Source of the DNA: Pezizomycotina sp. ARF18
Taxonomy: Eukaryota; Ascomycota
Length of the DNA stretch: 47,980 nucleotides
Assembly (NCBI GenBank): GCA_002224055.1
Contig: AZLU01000061.1
Span: 1 to 47,980 of the forward strand
Direction of reading: 5' to 3'
Under the pieces are notes generated by a model that had not been told where the DNA came from, searched no databases, and worked only from the letters and a program-made list of their open reading frames with translations. The position numbers and the translations under genes are program-made. Each line of letters starts with the position of its first letter. Position 1 is the stretch's first letter. This document shows positions 11,001 through 25,019 of the stretch, in pieces.

Positions 11001-14000
11001 GATCTTTTGATCAACAAACTGGAAATTTTCTATCCCTCACCAATATGCGTGCGTGCCAACCTCGCCGTCGCCGGCCAGAGCAGAGTATAAAAATCCGATC
11101 CCAATCTTAGAAAAACAAATGGCTAAAAGCGGAAAGCAAAAGTCCGCGGCCCGAAAACGAAGACGTATCTCTTATGGCTCCCGCATCATGTTAAGGTTAG
11201 GAACGCTCCGAAACTATCCAGCGGTTATAGTCTTTTTTTCGGGAACGCAGTCATAAGCGCTGAGTGATACTCAAGATTAGAGGTCCCGATATAAAACCGT
11301 GCTTGATGATATCAAAAGTGAAATTTTCCGCAGCGTAAGAAATGCTACGCTCAGCAACATTATCACATAAAAAGCCATCTCTACGCTCTGGAACTAGCAA
11401 CTGTTTATGGGAATAACTCCAAAAGCTCAATGTCTTCGGATCTCCTGGCAGCTTCCCCCAGTATAATAAATCATGTAAATGAAAAGCTAAAGGTAGCGAA
11501 GCATGTACAGATGCGCGACCGACAAGGGAAGTGCAGGATATCCCGGCCTTCCTTTAAGGAATTCTTCAAAATTGAAGACCGGATACTCACGTGGCGTGAA
11601 AGATGGGAATTTAGAAAGCGACGTTGATATATCCAACCTCTATTCAAGCACACGAAGTAAAAGATGGGGCTACGCCGAAGATCTCGCTGTTGATACCTAG
11701 AAAGATGCTGCTGTCTGGGTTTTCAGAATATTAATAGTTCTCAAACTTAGGCACCCAACACTAGCATATAGACCTTGTGAAGAAAAGAGAGGTTACCTGG
11801 AAAGGATTCGGGTTTTAATACTTCAGTCTTTATAAATTTATCTTAAATCGCTCTCGATTAAACAGCCAAATACAAAATAGGCCTTTTTTCTTTTATATTT
11901 CAAAAGTACTAAATTTATTTGACTATTTCCATCTTCGAATACCGTGCTAACCCTCGAGCACAACGATACATAAGCAAACAAACGATTCTGCCTTCTCTCT
12001 TCCTTATCGGATACCATACCCCCAAATGGAATTTAATGAGAGCTGGTATTGGGTGATATTTTACCGCGATCTACAGTCTTACATTCAATGCTGATCATCT
12101 AATCAGAAGACACTGTATTTCTAAACAAATCGCCTTCACGCCTTTAAAATTAGTGTAACGCTTCCGTTGCGACACTCCCGGCTGATACTCAAAAGTCTTG
12201 TCGTCGTCGAAGAAGAAAATATGAAAAGTATTAGGATGCTGATTACACACGGGATATGTTCTCCTCGAGCTCAAAAGAAGTTTTTAGCTAGTTCGAGAGT
12301 AGAGCATCATGGATTATATTAGAAGTTGTAACAATAATAAAGTCATTTCTCGCAGACGACGATGATCACAGACAACATAAAACATAGTAATCACCACGGC
12401 ATCAGTTTTCTTGGATAGTACCTATTTGATTTGCAGCATATAAGGCTCTTTCTCCGTACGATACAAACTTTGTGAGCAACCTAAACGCTCCTTAGGAACA
12501 TCGGGCTCCAGCCGCTTTTTCCCAATTACATTAGCAACCCATAATAAGAGCAATGAGCCTTCCTGACTGCGAAATAACTTTGATCTATATCTGTCCCCGT
12601 CTTCCAAAAATAATCCTAAGCGTTCAGTCAAGATACGATACATGAAACCCAAAAACCCTCAAATTTATCGTACAAGTCAACGGCACGCGAATGCCGTGCG
12701 ATACTTGTAGTTTTTCTCCTCGCGAGGACAATTGCGGATCCATATTCAACGCGACGGCGCCGGCGTCTACCCATACCTACGCTTTACACTTTCGTACAAG
12801 ACAAACCATGAAGATGTCGATTGAGTGATATAAGCGCCGCCTCCGACACGCTCATTCGTAAGCGATATTCTGAAGCCATCTTCTTTCGAGAAGCTCAGCA
12901 TCATGGATTGAAAAACCATCTAGTCTCTTAACAGAAGATCTACGGAACAAACGATAACGCAACCGTCGGCCTGGATGTGGGAGAGTATGTCTACTTTTCG
13001 TTATTAAAGAAGTATGCAAAGTTCCGCGATATAGAACACATGAAACAAAAGGATGTATTGTGGTCCAGAAGCTGCGCTCCGATACTACTTACTCTGTTTC
13101 TCTCGCGATGGAAGCCCTCTGCGATATCAAATGCAGCAAGCTTTCGTCTTCGCTGATGGGGTTTATGTCCAGCGCGCCCCACCCCTGCATATTCCATTCC
13201 ATGGAAGCAATAAAGGCTCATCCTGAAGTGGCCATAATTTAATTGCTGCACGACAAGTCCTCCCGCGTCATAAAAGAAAGAACCCATCCCCGTCTTTCAA
13301 CATAAACAAGGAACCCATCAGGAGGTATCGATACTTCACTTCTCGCCACGAAAGACAAGAAGTAAACAAGGAATTCCTTGCTGCCAGTCGCTAGCAACGC
13401 CTGAAGATCCCGATTATAGAATGCCGTAGGAGTCGTGTCGACTGGCTCAATCATACGAACCTCGATGCTAGAATGGGAATATCCCGAAAGGTGCAGTGGA
13501 AATATTATGTGAAAATGAGCCTAAGGGATCCGTCCGATAGGTAAAGAAGCTAAACCTACTACCTTCCATGGCGATGAAATATAAACACTACCGTGGTCGA
13601 TACCGTTCGCGATACGAACGCAGGTTGCATACATTGAATGCTATGGCCCCAGGGGTGCTATATCATTGAAATAGGACAAGGAACCCCACACGATATTAAA
13701 CGTGCAACATTTGAAGGAACATTATACATCGATTTTATGTCAAAAAAAAAGGCGGGAAAATATAGAATTTCTTTTTCTTTATCGGTCGCGGGGGAAAACT
13801 GCTTTGGAGCCCTACAGCCGGTTTTGCTCAAATTCGATCAACATGAGACGAACATCGATATAATTACTTCCTAAGATGTATTTCACCGGTGTGCCATAGT
13901 GACAAACCGGGGTCTCCCGTTTTGATATGCCTTCAGTTACGATGGTCTCATACTGACAAATAACCGGGTTTGTAGATGGGTCTTTTTGTTCAAGTAACTT

Positions 14001-14152
14001 TCTTGGTTGTTCGGAATCAAGATACAGTACGGAAACAGGGAAAGAAAACGAACACAGTAATATCGAAATGTCTGTTGACAGGAACAAATGTCAGGGGAAA
14101 TCGTATAGGAGAGAAAAGATTCATACATTGTAAAGAACACGACATGAAGTTC

Positions 14153-14192
<40 letters not shown>

Positions 14193-16600
14193 GGAATCTT
14201 CAATGGGTCCTATAATAGCTCAAATCAAATGCTGGCGTTTAAGGATCCCGTACCGCAGTGTACGGTATCTGTTGTCGACGAATCTGACGCATACTTAAAA
14301 GATCACCCGTCGCCGAATTACTTCTCCATAGAGTAGGATGTAGATTCGAAAATCACGCGTGTTCTTTAGGTAGTTCGACCTCGCACCTCGATATGGATAA
14401 CAGCACCAACCGGTAGCGATATTGGATTTCCTCTCTCGGTGCAGATGTCATAAAGCGTAGCAAACACCAATGATGCCAACCTCCGATATGATACGTAACT
14501 TCTCTGCCGCATCCAGTCATCATAATATCGACGGTACAACACACAATAGTCGAGGCTCATGAACAAAACCGTTCAGCGCATCGACATTCGAGCATTGATA
14601 TTTAACCGATTATCTATCCTCTGATCCCACAAATCATACGTCTGCTCGCGCCTGGAGGACGATATCATATCACGTCGACCTCTACTACAGAGATGAAAAG
14701 TTTTCCAGTTCCACAAAGGATGGCTAATACATAAACTTAGCAACGGAGTGCTAGTACCGTAAAAGCCCAGGAACACTATATCATAACTCTAGATTATCTT
14801 TTTCGCGACGAAGACACGCGGCTTCATATCGGGCCCAGAAGTTCCACAAACCTAGTCAACATCATATACTTTTCTACAAAACAACCCCCTCCAGACCTCG
14901 TCGAGAAACATAAGCACTCCTTTCGCCATCAACCGTGGTCCCATATCAGGTACCCTAAAACAGTAGTGCTTGTTTCACGCGGGATAATACGGATTTAAAG
15001 ACTCTCTCTTTCCATTACATACGAGGAGAGAGAGATAAAATAGCTGCCCGCATGGTTGCGGAATACTAGGTCGGCTCCTTACTAGAGCTTCTCCTGACGC
15101 CCTCGACATAGAACACATTGAACGAAAACAAGCATTGTAGTTCCCTGGGGTCGTCCGGTCGATAATTGGTCGCTTTCTCTCACGAAAAGAAAACCGCGTC
15201 AAGGATATTATACGCTAGAGAACAGATTCTTTTTCCGCTGATATTATGTACGAAAGACTTTGGGCTACGACATATTCTATTTGTAGGAAAAAAATAAACC
15301 TTGATGAAGAACGTATAACTTCCTCGCCGCATCGCCGTAGAAGCAATCGACAATATGGGGAGTAAAAAGTATCCCCATTCTCGAAAAAAGCACGAAGTTC
15401 TTTCAACACAGCTCATACTCTACTCCTCATCAAGAACAAAGCATTCTAACTGGCGACCCTCAACGATAACAGAAATCTGTATCTACGAGAGCTTTTATAG
15501 AATGTTGTCAAACCTATCGCCAAAATACGATATTCTTCTTTTCTTGGCATACTTACGTTTAACTCTAGGAACGAGGTTGGTGTCGGAAATGATAAAGTTC
15601 ATGAGATAAACTCTCTATTCAACTTCATAATATAAGATGCTACGGCCCGTCCCGCTTCCAGATGTATAGACTACTTCGGAACGAATGGAAAATCTCCGTA
15701 AATAATGAAAATTCACAACCATTGTGGCATTAGCTACGCCAATCGAAGTCACATAGAGCTTAAAATCGTATTACAAATTGGTTTTCAAGCACTTTTATGA
15801 TGGCACTTTTATGATGGCGGAAACAGTAAATTAAACTATTGGGTAGGACTCTAATGACCCCCTTCAGAAGAAATGCAGGGTGGGTGGGATCTTACCACTA
15901 TCCCCAAATCATTTAGAACATGGAAGGACCGATCAGCATTATTACTACACGAGATAACAGTCCAACGATGGTAAAACATCATAAGCGATCGCTGGCAACT
16001 GGGAAGATATACTCTACATTACTCGAAGGGGGAAAAGAAAAAGTACGAAAGGAGTACTATGCGTACATAAAACTTCACAATATTTCAATACAGAATACCT
16101 TGGATACACAAATAGGGAAGGATAATACGATCAGTTTTTCTACATACCAGCAGCAATAACATAAACCCCAGCAAAAAACAAAAGCTCAGTCTACCAAATC
16201 AGGATTCGACATAAGTAGTTAACTTCGAGCAGTTCGCCACTATACGGATAGTGAATGCTTCTGCTTCTGCTATGATTTGATATTCCCCTAAATTTCTCTC
16301 CTTTTCATAGGTCTAAAAAAGCATCCCATCTAGACGACCGACAGGCGATAAATGCGTGTTTTTGTCCAAGAAAGCTTTTTTGTTTATTTTAAATTTAGTA
16401 TCTCATGGAGACAAACATACGAAAACAGGAAAGCTACGAACACCAGGAAAATACTACAGATATAATGGTAGAAAAACTGTACAGGAGTTAAAAAATTACA
16501 CGATGGCAAACTTGGAGAAACACCGCAAAGGGCGTTATACATGGGACGGAAACGGTTCAAGCCATCATTGATCAAGAAAAAAATTGATAGCTGGTGTAGA
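4320..16600. repeat. Field of highly diverged repeats without supported genes
   Basis: About 12 kb of roughly balanced composition with only short, unconvincing reading frames. Many segments recur in diverged form. One word, GATAAGTATCCACCGC-like, occurs near 6004, 6682, 7841, 8502 and 9477. Blocks 6290-6720 and 7428-7870 align in order throughout, about 1.14-1.16 kb apart. Shorter matches link 4625/5530, 9593/12674, 13025/15100 and 14488/15310. By eye many mismatches are C/T or G/A, so this looks like an old repeated family decayed by point mutation. No LTR, transposase or reverse-transcriptase motif was recognised. Block boundaries are approximate. Confidence 0.6.
14154..14190. repeat. Poly(A) tract, 37 bases
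   Basis: An uninterrupted run of 37 A, the longest homopolymer in the window. It lies inside the diverged-repeat field. No retroelement body was recognised upstream of it. Confidence 0.95.
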
Positions 16601-17017
16601 AAGATACGAACGGGGAGCAAATAACGGAAGAGAAGCAGAGGTAGGGGTGGAATAAAAGGGAAAGGGGAGCAAAAAGCGGTATATATGGGATGATATAAGT
16701 TCAGTTCTACTTTTGTTAGAGTAAGGGCTACACTTCCTAATCGAAAAACTTTGAAGAATAAAAGCTGGATAGTATATTAGGAAGCTCTGAGTAAAGGATA
16801 AGATTAACGGTAGGGGAAAAATACATGAGCATTTAAAAAGTGAAACCTAACGATAACTAAAAAAAAAAAACGACAAAACCGTAGAATGCATCGAAGAAAC
16901 CAACATCCGTCTTTACAAAGGAGAATTACAGATGCCTTTTTTTCTTCCAGGTAAACCCTTTTTAATTTTTATTTTTAGCCGTAACTTTTTTTTTAGAGAA
17001 ACACCTCTTTGAACCTG
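16600..17017. other. Intergenic, 3' side of the eIF2 gamma gene
   Basis: AT-rich sequence with short A and T runs and no coding signal. It probably contains the 3' UTR and polyadenylation signals of the minus-strand eIF2 gamma gene. Confidence 0.5.
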
Positions 17018-18962
17018 TTAATTACCGGTGCCGTTTTCCATTTCCACGTCTTCAGCATCGAGGATGCTGCTGTCATGGCTCTCCAGTAATTCCTTGAACT
17101 TGACCAGCGACCTATCGTGGCGTTTGAAAATTTTCGCGACCTCCGCCACGGTCAGACCAGTCTCCTTGCACTCCCTCGGGAAGTCCTCCTAGGAACTCTC
17201 CTCGGGTAGCTCAATGGTAACACAGTGACCTAAAAACGAAAGAAAGTAAAAATTGTAAGCATAAAACAAACATGAGGTGAAAAAAGCATTCGTGGAAAAG
17301 CGTTGTGTCCTTACAATATTAGCCCAACCAATAAGACGCCAATGGTTCTCGATTCTCCTGCTGAGCGCAATCTTCTCTCCTTCCTGCGTGCAAGCCGGCG
17401 ACGTGAGCTGCAGCTTGGCGGCATCGAGCTTGACGTTGACAACTTTAGCACCGTAGCCGTGCTGCCGATGTTTACCATCAGGACTTCCCCTTTTGTCAAG
17501 CGCGAGACCTTGGCCTGCTTGCCGTCGGCGGTCTTGACACCCAGCAGGCGGCGGAGGAGGAAGTAGTTCACCTCGAGCTCGACGAAGATGCTCGGGAGGT
17601 ATCGCGGAGGCGAGGACGAAACCGACGAGGCGATCGGCACGGCAGAGTGTGGGATCGACGCGGGTACCGACGCCGATGAGACCTCCGGGACGGCGAACTT
17701 GAGGTCGTTCTTTTCGGTGGAGATGGAAATGACGCGCGAGAAGATGGGCTTGCACTGGACCCTTCCTTCGTCGCCACGGGTGACGAGACCGGGGCGGATT
17801 TCGATCTCGTCGCCGATCTTCAGGACACCGGTCAGTATAGATCCACCGGCGACACCACCCTTGAGGTCTTCAATTTCAGCTCCGGGCTTGTTGACGTCGA
17901 AGGAACGGATGACGATCATGTGCGTCTCGCGGTGAAGTCGCGGACGGGGACGGGGATGTGCGAGACGATGCGCTCGTTGATGGCGTCGATGTTGAACTTG
18001 AGCTGGGCGGATATCGGGATGATGGGCGAGCCGTCGGCGACGGTACCGCGGATGAACCTCAGGATCGATTGGTAGTGCTCCGCGGCGGATTCCTTCCGCA
18101 TCAGGTCGACCTTGTTCTGGAGGATGATGACGTGCTTGAGCTTCATGATCTCGATGGCGGCCAAGTGCTCGGAGGTTTGCGGCTGAGGACACGATTCGTT
18201 ACCGGCGATGAGGAGGAGGGCTGCGTCCATCACAGCGGCTCCGGACAACATGGTACTCATCAGAATATCGTGACCGGGCAATCGACGAATCTAAAATGCA
18301 CAGTGGCTTTTAATTAACTTCCTTTGCCACCATGTATATAAAGCCTTCTTCCTTCAAGAGTTTTATAACTCATTTTTTTTCTGTCAGACTTACGAGACGT
18401 GGCGGAGAAGCTTATAAGTACCGCCGCAACCTTCCCTCTCGCACGGGGGATCTATCTCCTTCTCACTTTTATAACTCCTAAAGCAACCCGGCCGGGGCAC
18501 TGCTTGTTGTCGCATTTGTAAATCTTGGCATTGGCGTACCGAGCTTGATAGTAATATTCCTCTCCAGCTCGTTCTTGAACCTGACGGTCTGCACCCCCGA
18601 GATGGCCTTGACGACCGTACTCTTCCCGTGCGCGACGTGGCCGATGGTGCCGATGTTGATGGTGGCCTGGCGGGCTATGATCTCCGGCGACAGCGGGGTA
18701 AAAGTTGAAAAGTCGACCGTGTCCGGGTCGGGCTGCTCGGGCAGGAACGGCTTGGGGGACTCGGGGCGGACCTCCTCCTTTTGCTTCTTGAGGGAGGATT
18801 TCAGCGGGATTTCGTCTTCCGATTCTGACTCCGACGACGGGTCGAGCTGCGTGTTACCCAGGCGTCCGTCGGTACGTCTGCCAGGTTCTCTGTGGTCGGG
18901 TCGAGATTCGGGGAGTCCCCGGGGGATTCTGGTATCCCCGTTTGCCATGTACCGTTCGACAT
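17018..18962 (-). CDS. GCD11: Translation initiation factor eIF2 subunit gamma
   Basis: GTP-binding core subunit of eIF2, which delivers initiator Met-tRNA to the 40S ribosome in the cytoplasm. Likely exons are 18962-18394, 18290-17315 and 17229-17018. In order: an acidic N-terminal region, the P-loop GHVAHGKST, the switch region [11 protein letters not shown], a zinc-ribbon-like Cys cluster (YKCDNKQC, then EREGCGG), [18 protein letters not shown], then the beta-barrel domains ([30 protein letters not shown]). At least eight single-base losses interrupt the frame, for example near 18,538, 18,277, 17,932 and 17,690, mostly in G or C runs. An in-frame TAG at 17189-17191 precedes about 56 further codons that look coding. 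The start at 18962 (MSNGTW) fits fungal orthologues. Identity is certain; the exact C terminus is not. Confidence 0.94.
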
Positions 18963-19987
18963 AATGATAGCGGTGGTGGTGTAGGTGGGTGTAGGTGGGG
19001 TGTGAATGTTCGCCTTCTTTATTACTTCCTGCGACAAAGTTGAGAGTAAGAGCTTGTTAGCGGCCAGTAAATCGCCCTGAGAAGCTTGAGCTAGCACTCT
19101 AGAATGCCCAACCTGTCCAGCCCAAAGCTCCGCGACTTTGAAAAAATTTTCCCTGTTACTTTCTTCGTGTTCGAGCTCCTTTCCTAGCTTGTGATATTCG
19201 CTTGGTTGATTAATTGAGCTTCCTTCAGTACCTCCTAGCTGCTATACGTCTGAGTGACAGTTGCTTTCCTCTGGTGCTTCCTTCTATATTCTACCAATTC
19301 GTTTCTTTATTTCTCGTGATCTATTCTTTTCCGTTGGTGCTGAGCAGGTGTATTGTGTTGATTGGATGACAGGAAAAATGAATTGAAGTGGGAAAGGTGG
19401 AGAGAAGTGAGAGGTCCTTGGTCCTTTTTTTTTTATTCGGTGAGTAAAAAAAAGAATTTTTCTTTCAGTAGACTCACACTGAGATTTTTTTTTTTTTTTG
19501 GCCTTTGTGACACACACCTTACCCAAATTAGTCATCTTTTGAGTTCGAGGGAGCGTGCAACTAAATTTGCACACAAATCTCAGCATATTTCATTTTGAGC
19601 TAGCTCACTTTCATATGAATCCCTTCTTTACAGCTTCTAGAAGGGTATATTATGTCCTTTATTGATTGTATCCTTGATGCTAACTACTCAGCTTATGATT
19701 ACCAATTCCAGTGACGTGAAATGCACAGCGGAAATGCTATATATATATAGCATTGTGTCTTTATATTTTCCTTTTTTTTTTTTTTTTTTTTTTCGTAAGA
19801 CTATATGCTTTATGCTTATAGAGGATCCCAAATAAAGGATGATATCTGGAAAATACGATGTAATATTTGAGGGGAAGCGGTGGGATTTAACAAAGAAATG
19901 GAATGACAAATGCAAGGCGTCAAATGAACATATACAACCGTGCGTGAAATGAATTCGGACTATGCTTTTTTTCCCCTCGATTCTCCT
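18963..19987. other. Intergenic between eIF2 gamma and the mannosidase gene
   Basis: Presumed promoter and 5' UTR of eIF2 gamma, followed by the 3' flank of the mannosidase gene; both genes are on the minus strand. It holds several T/A homopolymers (near 19,425, 19,484 and 19,770). No gene was recognised. Confidence 0.5.
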
Positions 19988-22286
<2,299 letters not shown>

Positions 22287-22828
22287 TCGATGAAATGCCG
22301 TGAAAAAAGAGAGAGGATAACGGAAGAAAGGAAAGGTCGAATGTCACAGAACAGACATTAAAGCAAGCCGGAATTGGAAAGAGGTCTCAAGACTAAATAT
22401 TAGAGAGGATGGAGGTAATGAAACTCAATTGCTTGTGGAGAAGAGGCAGGTGAAGTTCTAGACGGGCAAAAGGGATTCCAATAGATTCTTTCCCGTGGTT
22501 TGCGTTTAAGTGTTGAGTTTCTGTCTGTAAGTATACCGTGTCTAGATCGCCATCTCGAAAGAAGAGCGTTAAATGGGTTGCAATGGGCTACGTTGGTGGC
22601 ACGAGCTGGTTTCATCAATTGCAGGCTAATTTTACCGCAACAGGAAAATTAAATCCCATGCAACGCCGAGACAAATTCTTAACCACCAAAAAAAAAAAAA
22701 AAAAAGCTAAGACTTCCAAATCATATACAAATCTTCATTCAAAGCATCACTGCACTAAAACTGTCGAAGTCAATTCGTCACGTAAACCCTTCCAACCGAC
22801 GGGTTGGGATATCGAAATCTACTTCACC
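22287..22828. promoter_or_regulatory. Divergent intergenic region, mannosidase / uS13m
   Basis: A 542-bp gap between two start codons on opposite strands, so it should hold both promoters. It contains an A17 run near 22,688. No recognised binding site stands out. Confidence 0.45.
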
Positions 22829-23290
22829 ATGTCGAATCTAGTGTTCTTGGCGGGTATCAAGATGGAAGAAGGGCGTTTCGTCCGAGTAAGCCCCCCCCCC
22901 AACCCCCAACCCTTCCTCCACCATCTCCACCATTTACTAACAACTCCTCATTCCCCTACTAGGACGTCCTGAAATCCTTCTTCGGCGTCGGACCTAACGT
23001 CGCCGCCCGGCTAATGGCAAGGCTTTCGATCCACAACGCCGCGAAGATGGGTAGCCTCCCCACAAGACCGTCACCCAGCTGACCCACGACCTCGGCCGCC
23101 TGAACATCGAAAACAGCCTGCGGAAGGAATTACTGGAGAACATCGAGCGGTTAAGGAAGATCGGCACGACGAGGGGCAGGAGGCACGCGCTGGGTTTACC
23201 GGTACGGGGCAGCATACACAGACGCAGGCGATGACGGCGAGGAAGTTAAACATGACGGCGAGGAGGTTTAAGATTAGGGCTACGACGTAG
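22829..23290 (+). CDS. SWS2: Mitochondrial small-subunit ribosomal protein uS13m
   Basis: Component of the mitochondrial 37S subunit head (bacterial S13 family). Exons are 22829-22885 and 22963-23290, with donor GTAAG and acceptor TAG. The protein starts MSNLVFLAGIKMEEG. It continues with the helix-two-turn-helix region (SFFGVGPNVAARLMARLSI), then RLNIENSLRKELLENI and the basic C terminus RGRRHALGLPVRG, then TARKLN, ending in RATT. Length is about 127 residues, normal for the family. Two single-base losses interrupt the frame, near 23,060 (C run) and near 23,208 (G run). The intron starts with a C10 run. It is divergently transcribed from the mannosidase gene. Confidence 0.92.
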
Positions 23291-23652
23291 TAGGGGGTGA
23301 TCTGATATGTATTGGGAGAGGGAGGACGTTTTTATATACGGCTGGTGGCGGGGTTATTTAAGCTACGAGCTTTTTTGTATAAAAGGAGATAAAAAACATC
23401 GGCGCCTCTTTTTCACGTTACTTATTCTACAGGCGTTTCTGCTGTCACATACTAGGAAGGAATGATACGCAAATTAAAGCGCTCTATATTATTTTATACA
23501 GGAAATTATTCAAACTCCGTTTCAAAAAAGAAAAAAAAAGGGAAAAAAAAGGGAAACAAAAAGAAACCAGCCTTCAAGAAAACCAATCAAAGCAAGGCAG
23601 TAGTCGTCGTGGTAGTGTGAGTTTTACATAAAACCATGCACGTTCGTATCTC

Positions 23653-24499
23653 TCAGTTGAACGTACTCGGCCTCCTCCCCGTGACTTTACCAACGCCCAT
23701 TGCCCCCGCCGTCTCCCCTATCCAATTCCACGTCGATTCGAAGATCTGCTTGAACATACCCGTCCTCTGTTTCTTCTTCCCCTTCCGTCGCTACCATCAC
23801 TGTCGAATTCGCTCGTGCTCGGCAATACGTTCTCCCCGCACTCAGGCTGACGAACAGCGAAAAGGGAACCAGCCACACGCATATCCCGAAGAACGACGAG
23901 ATTTCCGAAAACTTCGGTCCGGGAACGTACTCGTAGTTGTAGTTGTACTGGTTCCTCTGCACGTTCGCGAGCTGCTCGTGGTGGTATTCAGTGAAGTAGT
24001 TGAACCAGAGGAAGTGGTTTGCGACGACGAGGACTAACAGAATGACAACAACACTAATTAGACCTCTACTCTCAAGAATGAAAAAAGGGGGAGGAAAGAA
24101 CAGAGGAGCGTGATTATTATTACCGCAGCTTGATAAAAACCATATATCCGTAAGTTGAACCAGCGGGAACTTCCGGAGTTCAAGCTGTACACGAAGTGGC
24201 TGAACACCGTGAACACCGAAAGCATGAGCGGGAAACCGTCAACATCCACAGGAGAACTTGGACGAGCATTATAGCTTGTATCAGGCGCGCGAGGATCTTT
24301 TTTGTTATGACTGTTGCTCTTCTACCAGCTCTGAGAGGTAGTACAGGCCGGATGCTGCAAGTTAATTTTTTGTTCTTTGGTTAGTTTCGTAGCTCTTTGA
24401 AAGACGAAAGAAGATGGAGAAAAACGAACCTATTGCCAGCGTTAGAAAAGTAAAGCCGAAGGCTATACCGACGTATCCTAATAACGGTAATATCCACAT
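23653..24499 (-). CDS. SVP26: Svp26/Tex261-family ER-Golgi membrane protein
   Basis: Multi-span membrane protein; yeast Svp26 is a COPII cargo adaptor for Golgi mannosyltransferases. Exons are 24499-24430, 24354-24124 and 24033-23653. It begins MWILPLLGYVGIAFGFTFLT (first membrane segment). It continues with ASGLYYLSELVEE, FPLMLSVFTVFSHFVYSL, RKFPLVQLTDIWFLS and VVANHFLWFNYFTEYHHEQL. Then comes the family signature [32 protein letters not shown], and it ends near ESTWNWIGETAGAMGVG. Several one-base losses shift the frame (near 24,330, 24,235, 24,170 and 23,825). Intron phases agree. It lies 520 bp from, and divergent to, IDH1, and shares the glycosylation pathway with the nearby mannosidase. 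Confidence 0.9.
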
Positions 24500-25019
24500 C
24501 GTTAGGGGTGATTTATGGTGGATTTCGTGTCTATAGAGAAGGAGGAGATGTATGCAAAAGTTGGAGATATTTAAACGTTGATCGTTCCGTGGGAATGGAC
24601 AGAGTTTCAAGGTCAGGCACTGCAGCTCCTAACAAAATAAGTACGCAAGGGTGACGACTTGCGCAAGCTCCCCCAACCTTCTTATTCTTTGCCGGGACGC
24701 GCTTTTGGCGGTAGATTAGATAAGATAAGATTGATCAGATTAGTAATCTCTACTTACGTAGCCTGTTAATTTTTTTTTTTTTTCGCCATGTCCTGCCAAA
24801 TTCATTCGTAGGACGTAATTAGGATCCTTGCCCTCCTCCGAAAGAACAAAAGGGAATGATATACCGATTTTCCCACTATCATATCTTTACAGCAAAACTG
24901 AAAAATCTTCTCTCCTTCAGAAACACCAGGTCGTCCCCATCCAGCCGGTTCCCTCGAGTCGGCAATTGAATATCACCATCTTTACCAATCTCAGTAGACA
25001 ATTGCTTATTGCAATCGCG
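24500..25019. promoter_or_regulatory. Divergent intergenic region, SVP26 / IDH1
   Basis: A 520-bp gap between opposite-strand start codons, expected to hold both promoters. It has a T-run near 24,770. No specific factor site was recognised. Confidence 0.45.

Noticed and set aside
14245-14270. Hairpin CCGTAC/GTACGG in the diverged field
   Set aside because: A six-base stem is expected by chance in 12 kb; there is no repeat of it or flanking signal.
5514-16571. Many 60-106-codon frames on both strands
   Set aside because: Length and composition are as expected by chance in DNA of this composition; no motif, splice pattern or conserved domain. Several overlap repeat copies without conserving the frame.
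17303-18964. Plus-strand frames of 87-139 codons across eIF2 gamma
   Set aside because: Antisense shadows of the conserved minus-strand gene.
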